Source of the DNA: Balneola sp. | GTDB taxonomy: Bacteria; Bacteroidota; Rhodothermia; Balneolales; Balneolaceae | DNA length: 64,000 nt | Direction of reading: 5' to 3' | NCBI GenBank assembly: GCA_028284195.1 | Contig: JANQSE010000012.1 | Coordinates: forward strand, 78,999 to 142,998 | Shown here: positions 10,001-17,926 of the stretch, one piece after another | How positions within the stretch are numbered: position 1 is the first letter of the stretch | How the letters are laid out: each line of letters starts with the position of its first letter | Notes under the pieces: generated by a model | Database searches by the model: none | The model's input: only the letters and a program-made list of their open reading frames with translations | Told to the model about the DNA's origin: nothing | Made by a program: the position numbers and the translations under genes

Positions 10001-10708
10001 ATTATTGCTACTTCGTTAGATACGGTAAATGGTTCAGGTTTTCAGGCGCGAAATACACCATCTGTACAAACTTATTTTAATGTAAGAAATGTTACTACGG
10101 GCAATGATGTGTCTTTTGCTTTTGACGAAACTCAGGGTAATGCTGATGGACGATTAGGAGACAGAGAGTTCATTTATATATATGATAGTTTTGGAGACTC
10201 GCTGGATATGACCTATGAGTTCAGGATAAGATATGAATCAACGATAAATGGGAGAATTCCTACCGGAGATCTTCCGGAAGATGGTGATATCTTTACGATA
10301 AGAACATATAAAGCATTCAGGTCGAATGATGTATATAGTTATTCGACTCGTGCTTCTAGTGTTAACCAGGAAGATGCTAAAGCAGCATTGGATGATGTAA
10401 GGGTAGTGCCGAATCCCTATGTGGCAGCCGCAAGTTGGGAAGGTAAACTTCCTCCAACAATTACCAGTGGAAGAGGCGAACGAAAAGTTCAGTTCCAAAA
10501 TGTGCCACAAAATTCGACAATCCGAATTTTTACTTCCCGTGGCGAATTGGTACGTGTTTTGAAACATGAAGACGCAATTGACAGAGGGTTCGTAGATTGG
10601 GATTTAAAAACCCGTGAAAACCTGGATGTAGCATACGGAGTATATTTTTATCATCTGCAAGCTCCAGGCGTGGGGTCAACAACAGGAAAAATAGCACTTA
10701 TAAAATAA
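7085..10708 (+). CDS. Large secreted protein with Asp-rich calcium-type loops, Fn3 region and T9SS sorting domain
   Basis: A 1207-residue protein with a signal peptide ending near residue 23 (IVIAQ). Asp-rich loops resembling EF-hand/thrombospondin-type calcium sites lie near residues 326-336 (DGIDNDGDGD), 433-444 (DEDLDGIIDED) and 499-550. A fibronectin type III-like stretch follows (about 653-800). The last 100 residues (from VVPNPYV, about 1108, to GKIALIK) look like a T9SS type A sorting domain, which would anchor or release it at the cell surface. No catalytic domain is recognised. It sits 27 bases after the TonB receptor and 4 bases before the PorV-like gene, so the three are probably translated together. 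It could be a receptor lid or scaffold that replaces SusD; that is a guess from position. Confidence 0.8.
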   Translation: MKFFNRTVFLFLITLIGSEIVIAQQFIIPEFLRNPQYRSSRNFEKSATSDGNRVNITFRNTGLLGGVGEVRGEWPRGSDVNYVGDVSPIIALEIPIDLDNDGVADTLIQHAVTNRGPRAGQTGPRPGQTVFWGFEPMGGFANNDGVNDRPALSIDESTWPERWPDQPDWVDGTGNAEWNGFFGRGVFNADFETYFWIDDHNDQFMFDRYGFLPDSTDETRFGQGLAMSVRGLQWSQFLAQDAMFYIYELTNTSTTTYPRVSVGLAVGTAAGESGISGSGDTQDDLAFFDQANRIVYSWDSDGTNSDGNEVGYVGYAFMESPGDPNDGIDNDGDGDPAVLNLDDVPYVEPGTEGNGNIFQSQDFEDRVLAEGDPIILIDEQTGERSFVFLGNGPQTVISQGRTYNIAPGTVLREKEVTIQGQIDNITVTEKNLIDEDLDGIIDEDVFLHFTRRSQALTGEINTLPALRYKNYISFAQDVGNGTPTTQDSLNHGLLNQMIDESGDDGIDNDRDWDALRDDVGADGRSGTGDIGEGDGKPTDGEPNFDRLDKDETDQVGLSSFFYFTPPGAVVLNNDSQIWSSMTPGFFTTNNELQQQQANGGIDGDFIFSSGYFRLEPGQTLRFSLAMVFGEDLANITNNVRTIQEIYDRNYNFARPPEKPTLKAAVSDEKVTLYWNSISEESVDPVLGKDFEGYKIFKSTDPNFLDPDRLTDAFGNPALIKPLAQFDLNNGIKGLWQAAEDTSTGQSDPAYIFNPDLAERVRGVPFYLGDDTGIVHSFVDTNVVNGQTYYYALASYDRGSIDFFPAENNFAVTVRDDGSVITDINVVQVEPATPVSGYSAGAVATEVLHPTGDATGDVIVEVLDPIFLSENANYEIQFLEDGLASSTYSVLQDGNLVLQDALISEAESNIFDGMRIAFGNDVNRYNPDASSWNNNPNEKIEVLVREGVLSNSPFWQFNGIRAPYDYEVIFSDQIIATSLDTVNGSGFQARNTPSVQTYFNVRNVTTGNDVSFAFDETQGNADGRLGDREFIYIYDSFGDSLDMTYEFRIRYESTINGRIPTGDLPEDGDIFTIRTYKAFRSNDVYSYSTRASSVNQEDAKAALDDVRVVPNPYVAAASWEGKLPPTITSGRGERKVQFQNVPQNSTIRIFTSRGELVRVLKHEDAIDRGFVDWDLKTRENLDVAYGVYFYHLQAPGVGSTTGKIALIK

Positions 10709-10712
10709 CCTT

Positions 10713-11738
10713 ATGCTCAATTTTAATTTCAAAAAGCTTTTTCTTTGCGGTCTTTTTTCCTTTTTCTTTTTTCAAGGTTACGTTTATGCCCAGGATAAAG
10801 TAGGTACAACAGCTGCTCCTTTTCTGGGAATAGCATCAGGTGCAAGGTCTACAGCCATGGGAGGTGCATATGTTGCTTTAGCGAACGATGGGAATGCTAT
10901 GTTTTATAACCCCGCTGGTATGGCACAAATTAAATTAAATAACATCAGTTTCTCTAATGTAAATTGGTTTCTGGATTCACAAATACAAGATGCCACTGTT
11001 ATAGTAAGTGGTGCTGAAAAAGGAAATTTTGGGCTGTCAGTACGAGCATTAAATTATGGTGAGATAGATGTTACTACTATTTCCAATCCTGAAGGAACCG
11101 GAGAACAATTCACACCAATAGATCTGTCAGTTGCATTTACATATTCAAGATACATCACCGACAAATTTTCTATTGGTGCTACTGCAAAATATATTCAACA
11201 AAAGATATGGAATGAATCTGCACTTGGTTTTGCTGTAGACTTAGGAATGCTGTACAGAACTGATTTTAAAAACCTCACAATAGGCATGTCGATTCTGAAT
11301 TTTGGAACCGATATGCAGTTGTCGGGGGATGATTTGAGAGAGCCTATTGATCTTGATCCAATTAATGGGAATAATGATAGAATAGAAGCATTTTTGGGAA
11401 CTGATGAGTGGGCACTTCCTCTTATTTTTAGAGTTGGTATAGCCATGGATGCAGTGGAAGTTGAAAATCACAAATTAATTGTGGCAATAGATGCTAAACA
11501 TCCTAATGACAACTCAGAAAGCGTGGATGTTGGAGCTGAATATGGGTTTAATGATCTGTTGTTTTTACGCGGAGGGTACAGAAGTTTGTTTAGCTCACAA
11601 ACAGAAGACCAGGGTGTTACAGCAGGTTTTGGATTGAAATATGAAATTAATGGGGTGATTGCAAAACTAGGAGGAGCTTACATGTCTCACAAATATTTGC
11701 AGGATCCTTTAATGTGGACTTTAGAAATACAATTCTAA
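10713..11738 (+). CDS. PorV/PorQ-family outer-membrane beta-barrel protein
   Basis: A 341-residue protein. It has a signal peptide (VYA-QDK, about residue 27). The N-terminal block that follows (GIASGARSTAMGGAY, then FYNPAGMA) is the hallmark of the PorV/PorQ/UPF0164 family. Family members are FadL-like barrels; PorV shuttles T9SS cargo to the attachment complex. Finding one between two T9SS cargo genes in a sugar locus suggests a dedicated cargo-handling or pore role. It starts 4 bases after the preceding stop. The core T9SS genes (porU, sov/sprA, porK-N) are not in the window. Confidence 0.85.
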   Translation: MLNFNFKKLFLCGLFSFFFFQGYVYAQDKVGTTAAPFLGIASGARSTAMGGAYVALANDGNAMFYNPAGMAQIKLNNISFSNVNWFLDSQIQDATVIVSGAEKGNFGLSVRALNYGEIDVTTISNPEGTGEQFTPIDLSVAFTYSRYITDKFSIGATAKYIQQKIWNESALGFAVDLGMLYRTDFKNLTIGMSILNFGTDMQLSGDDLREPIDLDPINGNNDRIEAFLGTDEWALPLIFRVGIAMDAVEVENHKLIVAIDAKHPNDNSESVDVGAEYGFNDLLFLRGGYRSLFSSQTEDQGVTAGFGLKYEINGVIAKLGGAYMSHKYLQDPLMWTLEIQF

Positions 11739-11788
11739 ATAATAAAACTGCTACGGCAGAAAACAATAACAAACAAAGGAGTCAAAAA

Positions 11789-13945
11789 ATGACCCATATT
11801 TACAAACATAAAATGCCTTTAAAAGGTATTAGAACTGTGATTTGTACTTGTCTAGTTGCTATAGTTGGATTAGCAGCAACTTCATCAGGTACGAATGCTC
11901 AGGATGTTTTTATCTCGGAGTATATTGAGGGTTCTTCCAACAATAAAGCTATAGAGATATTTAACGGAACAAATGGGGAGATAGATTTATCTAACTACTT
12001 GATGCTTCGTTCTAATAATGGTGCTTCTGCATGGGTGTCAGATACACTTAGAATGGAAGGGAATTTAGCAAAAGGAGAAGTTTTTGTAATAGCTAATCCA
12101 AATGCTGATGCAGCTATTTTAGCAGAAGCTGATACTACACACTCAATGACATTTTATAATGGGGACGATGCACTTGGTTTGTTTAGAATCTCAGGCTCAG
12201 ATACAACTCTTATTGATATTTTTGGCGCTCTTGGAGTTGATCCGGGCAGTGCCTGGGATGTAGGTTCTACAGTAGGGGGAACTAATGAACAGACCTTGGT
12301 TAGAAAGTCGGCTATCTTTCAGGGAAATCCTGATTCATTAGGCTCTTTTGGAACAGATGATTTGACTTCTGAGTGGATTGTGAGTGCTCGGAATGATTTC
12401 TCCAATCTTGGATCTCATACCATAGATATGTGGGATATCACATTTCAGGTTAACATGAATGCTGCGATTGATTCAGCAGTATTCTTACCCGCAGAACATG
12501 AAGTATTTGTTGCTGGGGATTTTAACGGGTTCTCCACTACTCAGGATACTTTAAAGGATGGTGATGGAGACGGTATTTATAGCAAGCAAATTACACTTCA
12601 AGTAGGTAACTATGGATTTAAGTACTATACCAATACAACTCGTGTAAATGGTTGGGAAGCTGATCCAAATCGTTCTTTGGCAGTTTCTAAAGACTCAGTA
12701 TTAACAGCTGATTCCATCCGAATTGCCACTCCTAATCTTACAGAGGCAGTTTTTGGCAATGTTCAGTTATTCTTTCAGGTGAATATGGAAGTACAGCGAG
12801 TAGCAGGCAACTTCGATCCGGCTAACAATGCAGATCATAAAGTATCAGTGGCTGGCAGCATGAATGACTGGAGCACTACAGCTAATGTATTAACACAATC
12901 TCAGGATGAAAATATCTATGAGACCACTATTATGCTTGAAGATGTACAAATTCCATCAGACTGGAAATACAAGTTTGTATTAAACGGAAGCGGCTGGGAA
13001 GGTGGTGCCGATAAAGATATAGGTGTTACCGTAAACGACTTAAATAATAATGTATATGTTGGCATTAACAATACTGGTACACCTCCATTCTTTGATGGAA
13101 TTACCTTAGATGATATCTTTACCTCAGCTGGAACAGTTACTTTCGAAGTAGATATGCGACCCGCATACTATTTTGCAGAAGATTCTTCTGGTTTGCCAGT
13201 TGATATTCAGACTATGAGTTCTACAGGAGATGATGTTGATTCTGTATTTACTAACGGGCCTCTAACCAATACAACCAATGGTTGGGAAACCTGGGGTGAT
13301 GCAAATCTTGGCCTAAGGTCAGATCTAAGGCTTTATGATGACGGATCAACCGAAGGTGATTTAGTAGCTGGTGATTCCGTATTCACAATTACTGTTGATT
13401 ACGCAATTGGGAATGCTAAAACAGGTGAATTCAAATTCAGTGCTAATGGATTTGATAACGAGAACAGTTTTGGTGGTAATCACAAGTTAAAAGTGGAAGC
13501 CGGCGGACGTTATCGGGAAGTATTTGGTGCTATGCTTCAGGATGATGGTACAATTGACGATACGATCTATGATGAATACATACTTGTTACTACTGAAGGT
13601 GCTACTCCGGTTCGTAATGGTGGTAGTGGTGATGATGCAGTTGTTACTTCTAATGAAGATGAGGGCAACGATCGTCCTACTGGTTTTGTATTAGAGCAAA
13701 ACTATCCTAATCCATTCAATCCAAGTACTAATATCAGTTTTAATCTGCCGCAGGCATCTGATGTTACTCTTACCATTTATAATATACTTGGGCAAAGAGT
13801 GGCCACTCTTCTAAACAACAAAAAATTTACTTCAGGTAATCACTTAGTTCCGTTTAATGCAAGCAATCTTGCTTCCGGAATCTATATTTATCGCTTAGAA
13901 GCTGGTTCATTTACAAGCCAAAAGAGAATGACATTAATTAAGTAA
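11789..13945 (+). CDS. Secreted starch-binding protein: lamin-tail domain, E-set/CBM-like modules, T9SS sorting domain
   Basis: Start chosen at ATG 11789, preceded by AAAGGAG at 11775-11781 (7-base spacing). A longer frame from 11714 would overlap the upstream gene and place the signal peptide internally. The product is 718 residues: signal peptide to about 37, then a lamin-tail domain (about 40-210). Two glycan-binding E-set modules follow: the first (about 215-320) carries VFVAGDFNGFSTT, the second (about 335-440) carries VSVAGSMNDWSTT. After them come another beta-sandwich and a classical T9SS type A sorting domain (from NYPNPFNPST to the end). The DFNGW/MNDW-type motifs are typical of CBM20/CBM48 glycogen-binding folds. 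It is probably a surface starch-binding protein comparable in role to SusE/SusF but unrelated in architecture. Confidence 0.82.
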   Translation: MTHIYKHKMPLKGIRTVICTCLVAIVGLAATSSGTNAQDVFISEYIEGSSNNKAIEIFNGTNGEIDLSNYLMLRSNNGASAWVSDTLRMEGNLAKGEVFVIANPNADAAILAEADTTHSMTFYNGDDALGLFRISGSDTTLIDIFGALGVDPGSAWDVGSTVGGTNEQTLVRKSAIFQGNPDSLGSFGTDDLTSEWIVSARNDFSNLGSHTIDMWDITFQVNMNAAIDSAVFLPAEHEVFVAGDFNGFSTTQDTLKDGDGDGIYSKQITLQVGNYGFKYYTNTTRVNGWEADPNRSLAVSKDSVLTADSIRIATPNLTEAVFGNVQLFFQVNMEVQRVAGNFDPANNADHKVSVAGSMNDWSTTANVLTQSQDENIYETTIMLEDVQIPSDWKYKFVLNGSGWEGGADKDIGVTVNDLNNNVYVGINNTGTPPFFDGITLDDIFTSAGTVTFEVDMRPAYYFAEDSSGLPVDIQTMSSTGDDVDSVFTNGPLTNTTNGWETWGDANLGLRSDLRLYDDGSTEGDLVAGDSVFTITVDYAIGNAKTGEFKFSANGFDNENSFGGNHKLKVEAGGRYREVFGAMLQDDGTIDDTIYDEYILVTTEGATPVRNGGSGDDAVVTSNEDEGNDRPTGFVLEQNYPNPFNPSTNISFNLPQASDVTLTIYNILGQRVATLLNNKKFTSGNHLVPFNASNLASGIYIYRLEAGSFTSQKRMTLIK

Positions 13946-13970
13946 TTAATTTTCTCTCTAATAAGTCTTT

Positions 13971-13996
13971 CGCAGGCGCTTTGATCGGCGCCTGTG
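13971..13996 (+). terminator. Hairpin between the surface module and lacI
   Basis: The stem CAGGCGC (13973-13979) / GCGCCTG (13988-13994) can be extended by a G-T and a C-G pair, with an 8-base loop. It is followed by an AT-rich, but not pure T, tract. It would end or attenuate transcription of the surface genes just before lacI. The arm GGCGCTTTGA also loosely resembles half of the operator at 4302, but not well enough to call. Confidence 0.5.
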
Positions 13997-14012
13997 TATT
14001 TATTATATAGAT

Positions 14013-15002
14013 TTGGCATCCACGATCTACGATATCGCAGAAAAAGCAGGGGTGAGTATAGCCACTGTATCCAGAGTTTTCAATAACAGTAACAATGTAT
14101 CTGAGAAAACCCGCAATCGCGTTATGTTAGTGGCCGATGAAGTTGGATACCATCCTCAGGCTCATGCTCAAGGGTTGGCAAGTAAAAAAACGAATACAAT
14201 TACAGTAGTAGTGCCGGTAATGTCAAATTACTTCTTTATCGAGGTATTAGGAGGCATACAAGATAAGCTGAATGAGCTGAATTATGAACTGGCTATCATA
14301 AATATAAGCCCTAATAAAGATACATTTTCTCAGGTTGAACATGTGTTAAAACGCAGAGCATCGGAAGGTTGCCTATTCATATCTATTCATCTTTCTCAAC
14401 AAGAGTGGCAAACCCTTCAAAGATATAACATTCCTATTACTCTTATTGATGAGTATTTTGAAGGTTTCGATTCTGTTAGTGTTGATAATACTCAAGGTGC
14501 ATATCGGGCAACTAAATACTTATTGTCGCAAGGTTATAGCAGAGTGGCAATGTTATCTGCTTTGGAAACATCCAAACCTATCAAAAGCCGAATTATGGGC
14601 TTTCACAAAGCACACAAAGAAGCAGGCATACCCTTTTGCGAAGAGCTAATCATTAACGGCGACACAACATATAGGGATGGATTTACCGAGCGAAGTGGAT
14701 ATGAGGCAATGATCAAGATACTGACGGTTGAACCTAAAATAGATGCCTGTTTTTGTGCTTCTGATGTTCAGGCAATTGGGGCTTTAAAAGCCATGCAAGA
14801 CGTAGAAAGAACCATTCCATTGATTGGATACGATGATATTGAACTGGCTGAATATGTAGGATTATCTACTATCAGGCAGCCAATGAGGGATATGGGCTTT
14901 TTTGCTACTCAAAATCTGATTGAACGCTTTGAAAACCCCAAAAAAGCGATCTCTCAAACAATTTATACCCCCGAACTAATCCTGAGAAACTCCACGGATT
15001 AA
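14013..15002 (+). CDS. LacI-family transcriptional regulator of the maltodextrin locus
   Basis: A 329-residue regulator that starts at TTG 14013; no ATG precedes the helix-turn-helix. The DNA-binding domain (STIYDIAEKAGVSIATVSRV, residues 3-22) is followed by the hinge helix (AHAQGLASKKT, with Gln where Arg is common) and a periplasmic-binding-protein-like sensor domain (about 62-329, ending in the STIRQPMRDMG block). It lies 5 bases before the first amylase gene, so it is likely co-transcribed with the degradation genes. The operator 9.7 kb upstream at 4302 is its most likely target. The effector is presumably maltose or a maltodextrin (inference). Confidence 0.92.
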   Translation: MASTIYDIAEKAGVSIATVSRVFNNSNNVSEKTRNRVMLVADEVGYHPQAHAQGLASKKTNTITVVVPVMSNYFFIEVLGGIQDKLNELNYELAIINISPNKDTFSQVEHVLKRRASEGCLFISIHLSQQEWQTLQRYNIPITLIDEYFEGFDSVSVDNTQGAYRATKYLLSQGYSRVAMLSALETSKPIKSRIMGFHKAHKEAGIPFCEELIINGDTTYRDGFTERSGYEAMIKILTVEPKIDACFCASDVQAIGALKAMQDVERTIPLIGYDDIELAEYVGLSTIRQPMRDMGFFATQNLIERFENPKKAISQTIYTPELILRNSTD

Positions 15003-15007
15003 CCGCT

Positions 15008-17926
15008 ATGCTTAATTTCTTAAAGAAAGTTGCTTTATTTCTGACTATTGCAATTACTTCAAGTGACTTATACAGTCAGGTTGTTACTTTTGAGCCCTCC
15101 TTTGCTACTCAATTTGATACACTAACACTTACTTTTGATGCTACCAAAGGCAATGGAGGTTTAGCAGGTTTTACTGGCGATGTATTTCTTCATACGGGTG
15201 TAATTACAAATCTGAGCAGCAATGATTCGGATTGGAGGTATGTACAATCTGGTTGGGATTCTTATCCATCAAAGCTAAAAGCCACTTTTCTTGGGAATGA
15301 TAAATGGGAATTTCAATACCCATCCTCAGTAAAAGAATTCTATGGTGTTCCTTTAAACGAAACAGTAGAAAAAGTATCATTGCTATTTCGGGGCACTAAT
15401 GATGGTTCAGGTAACCCAGACAAGGTGGGTAGAGATATAGATAATGGAGATATCTTTCTTACTCTTTTTGAGGAGCAAGTAGCCGCTCAATTCATTTTTC
15501 CATCTAAGAGTTCAAAGATTATTAAATCAAGTGAGGTTTTAGAAATAAAGGGAAAGGGGACATCGCCTTCGGGGGTATTAAACTTGAGTTTAAAACTGGA
15601 AGAAAACATTGTTGCGCAGACAAGTATTGCAGATAGTCTTTTATATTCATTTTCATCAACTAATGAAGGAAACTTTGACTTTAAACTGATTGCTGATGAT
15701 GGCATTGGTAATGCTGATTCTGTTTCTTTAAAAGTTATCGTTTCCGATGGGGCAAAACCAGAAACAAGGCCTTCAGGGTTACAAGACGGCATTACTTATG
15801 GGAATGATGGTACATCTGTAACTTTATCTTTATTTGCCCCAGGAAAAAGAAGCGTATTTGCTATTGGAGATTTCTCTGACTGGAATCTCGATTTTGATTA
15901 TGAGATGAAAAAAGATTCTCTTAATCCCGATAGTGTATGGTTTTGGACGGAAATCACCGGTCTTACATCCGGACAACAATATGGCTTTCAGTATGAAGTA
16001 GATGGGGCTTTAAGAATTGCAGATCCATACTCTGAGTTGGTTTTGCACCCTTCTGGGGATAGTGGAATTTCCGAATCTATTTTCCCTAATCTGAAACCAT
16101 ACCCATCAGGTAAAACAAGTAACTATGTGGGAGTGCTCTCTCCCGGTAAACCAGAATATAATTGGACGGCTACGGGGTATCAACGCCCGGCGAAAGAAGA
16201 ACTGGTTATTTATGAGTTGTTGGTAAGAGATTTTTTAGGTGATCACAGTTTTTCATCGCTTATTGATACGTTGGATTATTTGGACCGATTAGGAATTAAT
16301 GCAATAGAACTTATGCCTGTTAGTGAGTTCGACGGTAATGAAAGCTGGGGATACAACCCTAATTTCCACTTAGCATTAGATAAATACTACGGTACACCAG
16401 AAAAATTTAAAGAATTTGTTGATGAAGCTCACAAAAGAGGTATAGCTGTAATTCTTGATGTAGTAATGAATCATGCTACGGGTCAGAATTCGCTATACAG
16501 GTTATATGAATTTGGCAATAATCCTTATTTCAACACTTTGCCAAGGCATGCATTTAACGTGTTTAATGACTTCAATCATCAGTATTCAGGAACACAATAC
16601 TACAGCAAAAGAATGATCGAATACTGGATTGAAGAATATAAGATTGATGGCTTCAGATGGGATTTAACCAAAGGTTTTACTCAAAATTGTACAGCTGGTG
16701 ATGAAGTATGTACAGGAAATTTTCAACAAGACAGAGTAGATCTGTTGAAGAAGTATGCCGACTACCAGTGGGCAGCAGATACTGATTTCTATGTAATTTT
16801 TGAACACCTGGGTATTTCAACCGAAGAAAGGGAATGGGCTGATTACAGGATTGACGAAGGCAAAGGTATTATGCTTTGGGGAAATATGAATGGTGCGTAT
16901 AACGAAGCTACTATGGGATATATCTCAGGTTCAAACTTAAACAGGGTTATATCAGAATCCAGGGGCTTTCAAGAGAAACGATTAATCGGTTATATGGAAA
17001 GCCATGACGAGCAATGGCTAATGTTTAAAAATATCAGTTTTGGTAATTCTAATGTTAATTATGATGTAAAGGAACTCAATACAGCTTTAGGTCGGCAAAA
17101 ACTCGCTGGAGCGTTTTTCTTTACACTTCCGGGCCCAAAAATGATGTGGCAATTCGGTGAACTGGGTTATGGGTATGGTAATAATGGTGAGCAATGCCTA
17201 AAACCTGGAGATGGGAGCAATGGTGATTGTCCGTCGTTTGCGCCTTCAAGAGTAGGTAATAAATCAATTAGGTGGGATTACCTCAATGATGGGGAAAGAG
17301 TGAAGCTCTATAAAACCTGGGGCGCAATTATCAATCTGAGAAGAGCAAGTTCTGCTTTCACAGAACCAGATCTTTTGACTCATTCACTGGATGGAGCTGT
17401 AAAATGGATCAAGATCAGAGATGTTGATACAGATGTAGTAATTATGGGGAATTTTGATATCACAGGTCAAGTTCTTGATTTAGCTTTTCCATCAATTGGT
17501 ACATGGTATAATTATTTTGAAGGTACTGAAATGGAAATTGTAGATGGGAATACTTCTTTTTCTCTTAAGCCGGGAGAGTTTAGGATTTATACTACCCGAA
17601 AATTCCAAACTCCTGAAGAGGGAATACTAACTGAAAATGAAGCAACTGATGGTACTATACCAAAAAATTACCGTTTGCATAACAATTACCCGAATCCATT
17701 TAATCCTTCTACAAAGTTAAGGTATGACATCCCAAAAACAGGCCCTGTAAAGTTAGAAGTTTTTGACATCTTGGGTAGAAAAGTAGCTAATGTATTAACA
17801 GGTACTAAACCTGCAGGTTCTTACTCGGTTATTTTCGATGCTTCTGCCTTAAGCAGTGGTGTATATATTGTTCGATTTAAAGCAGGTAATTTCGTTCAAA
17901 CTCAAAAAATCACTTTACTTAAATGA
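15008..17926 (+). CDS. Secreted alpha-amylase (GH13) with T9SS sorting domain
   Basis: 972 residues. Signal peptide to about 23, an N-terminal beta-sandwich region, and a CBM48/E-set-like module (about 255-365, FAIGDFSDWN). The GH13 barrel (about 395-820) follows, then a T9SS type A sorting domain (NYPNPFNPST to the end). All four GH13 regions are seen: I DVVMNH (484-489), II GFRWD with nucleophile D552, III general acid E599 (FEHLG), IV SHDE with D667. It is the only one of the three amylases with a T9SS tail, so it should act at the cell surface on polymeric or long substrates. It overlaps the next gene by 4 bases. Confidence 0.93.
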   Translation: MLNFLKKVALFLTIAITSSDLYSQVVTFEPSFATQFDTLTLTFDATKGNGGLAGFTGDVFLHTGVITNLSSNDSDWRYVQSGWDSYPSKLKATFLGNDKWEFQYPSSVKEFYGVPLNETVEKVSLLFRGTNDGSGNPDKVGRDIDNGDIFLTLFEEQVAAQFIFPSKSSKIIKSSEVLEIKGKGTSPSGVLNLSLKLEENIVAQTSIADSLLYSFSSTNEGNFDFKLIADDGIGNADSVSLKVIVSDGAKPETRPSGLQDGITYGNDGTSVTLSLFAPGKRSVFAIGDFSDWNLDFDYEMKKDSLNPDSVWFWTEITGLTSGQQYGFQYEVDGALRIADPYSELVLHPSGDSGISESIFPNLKPYPSGKTSNYVGVLSPGKPEYNWTATGYQRPAKEELVIYELLVRDFLGDHSFSSLIDTLDYLDRLGINAIELMPVSEFDGNESWGYNPNFHLALDKYYGTPEKFKEFVDEAHKRGIAVILDVVMNHATGQNSLYRLYEFGNNPYFNTLPRHAFNVFNDFNHQYSGTQYYSKRMIEYWIEEYKIDGFRWDLTKGFTQNCTAGDEVCTGNFQQDRVDLLKKYADYQWAADTDFYVIFEHLGISTEEREWADYRIDEGKGIMLWGNMNGAYNEATMGYISGSNLNRVISESRGFQEKRLIGYMESHDEQWLMFKNISFGNSNVNYDVKELNTALGRQKLAGAFFFTLPGPKMMWQFGELGYGYGNNGEQCLKPGDGSNGDCPSFAPSRVGNKSIRWDYLNDGERVKLYKTWGAIINLRRASSAFTEPDLLTHSLDGAVKWIKIRDVDTDVVIMGNFDITGQVLDLAFPSIGTWYNYFEGTEMEIVDGNTSFSLKPGEFRIYTTRKFQTPEEGILTENEATDGTIPKNYRLHNNYPNPFNPSTKLRYDIPKTGPVKLEVFDILGRKVANVLTGTKPAGSYSVIFDASALSSGVYIVRFKAGNFVQTQKITLLK

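Noticed and set aside
11714..11788. Longer start for the starch-binding protein
   Set aside because: It would overlap the PorV-like gene and bury the signal peptide; the ATG at 11789 has a good AAAGGAG.
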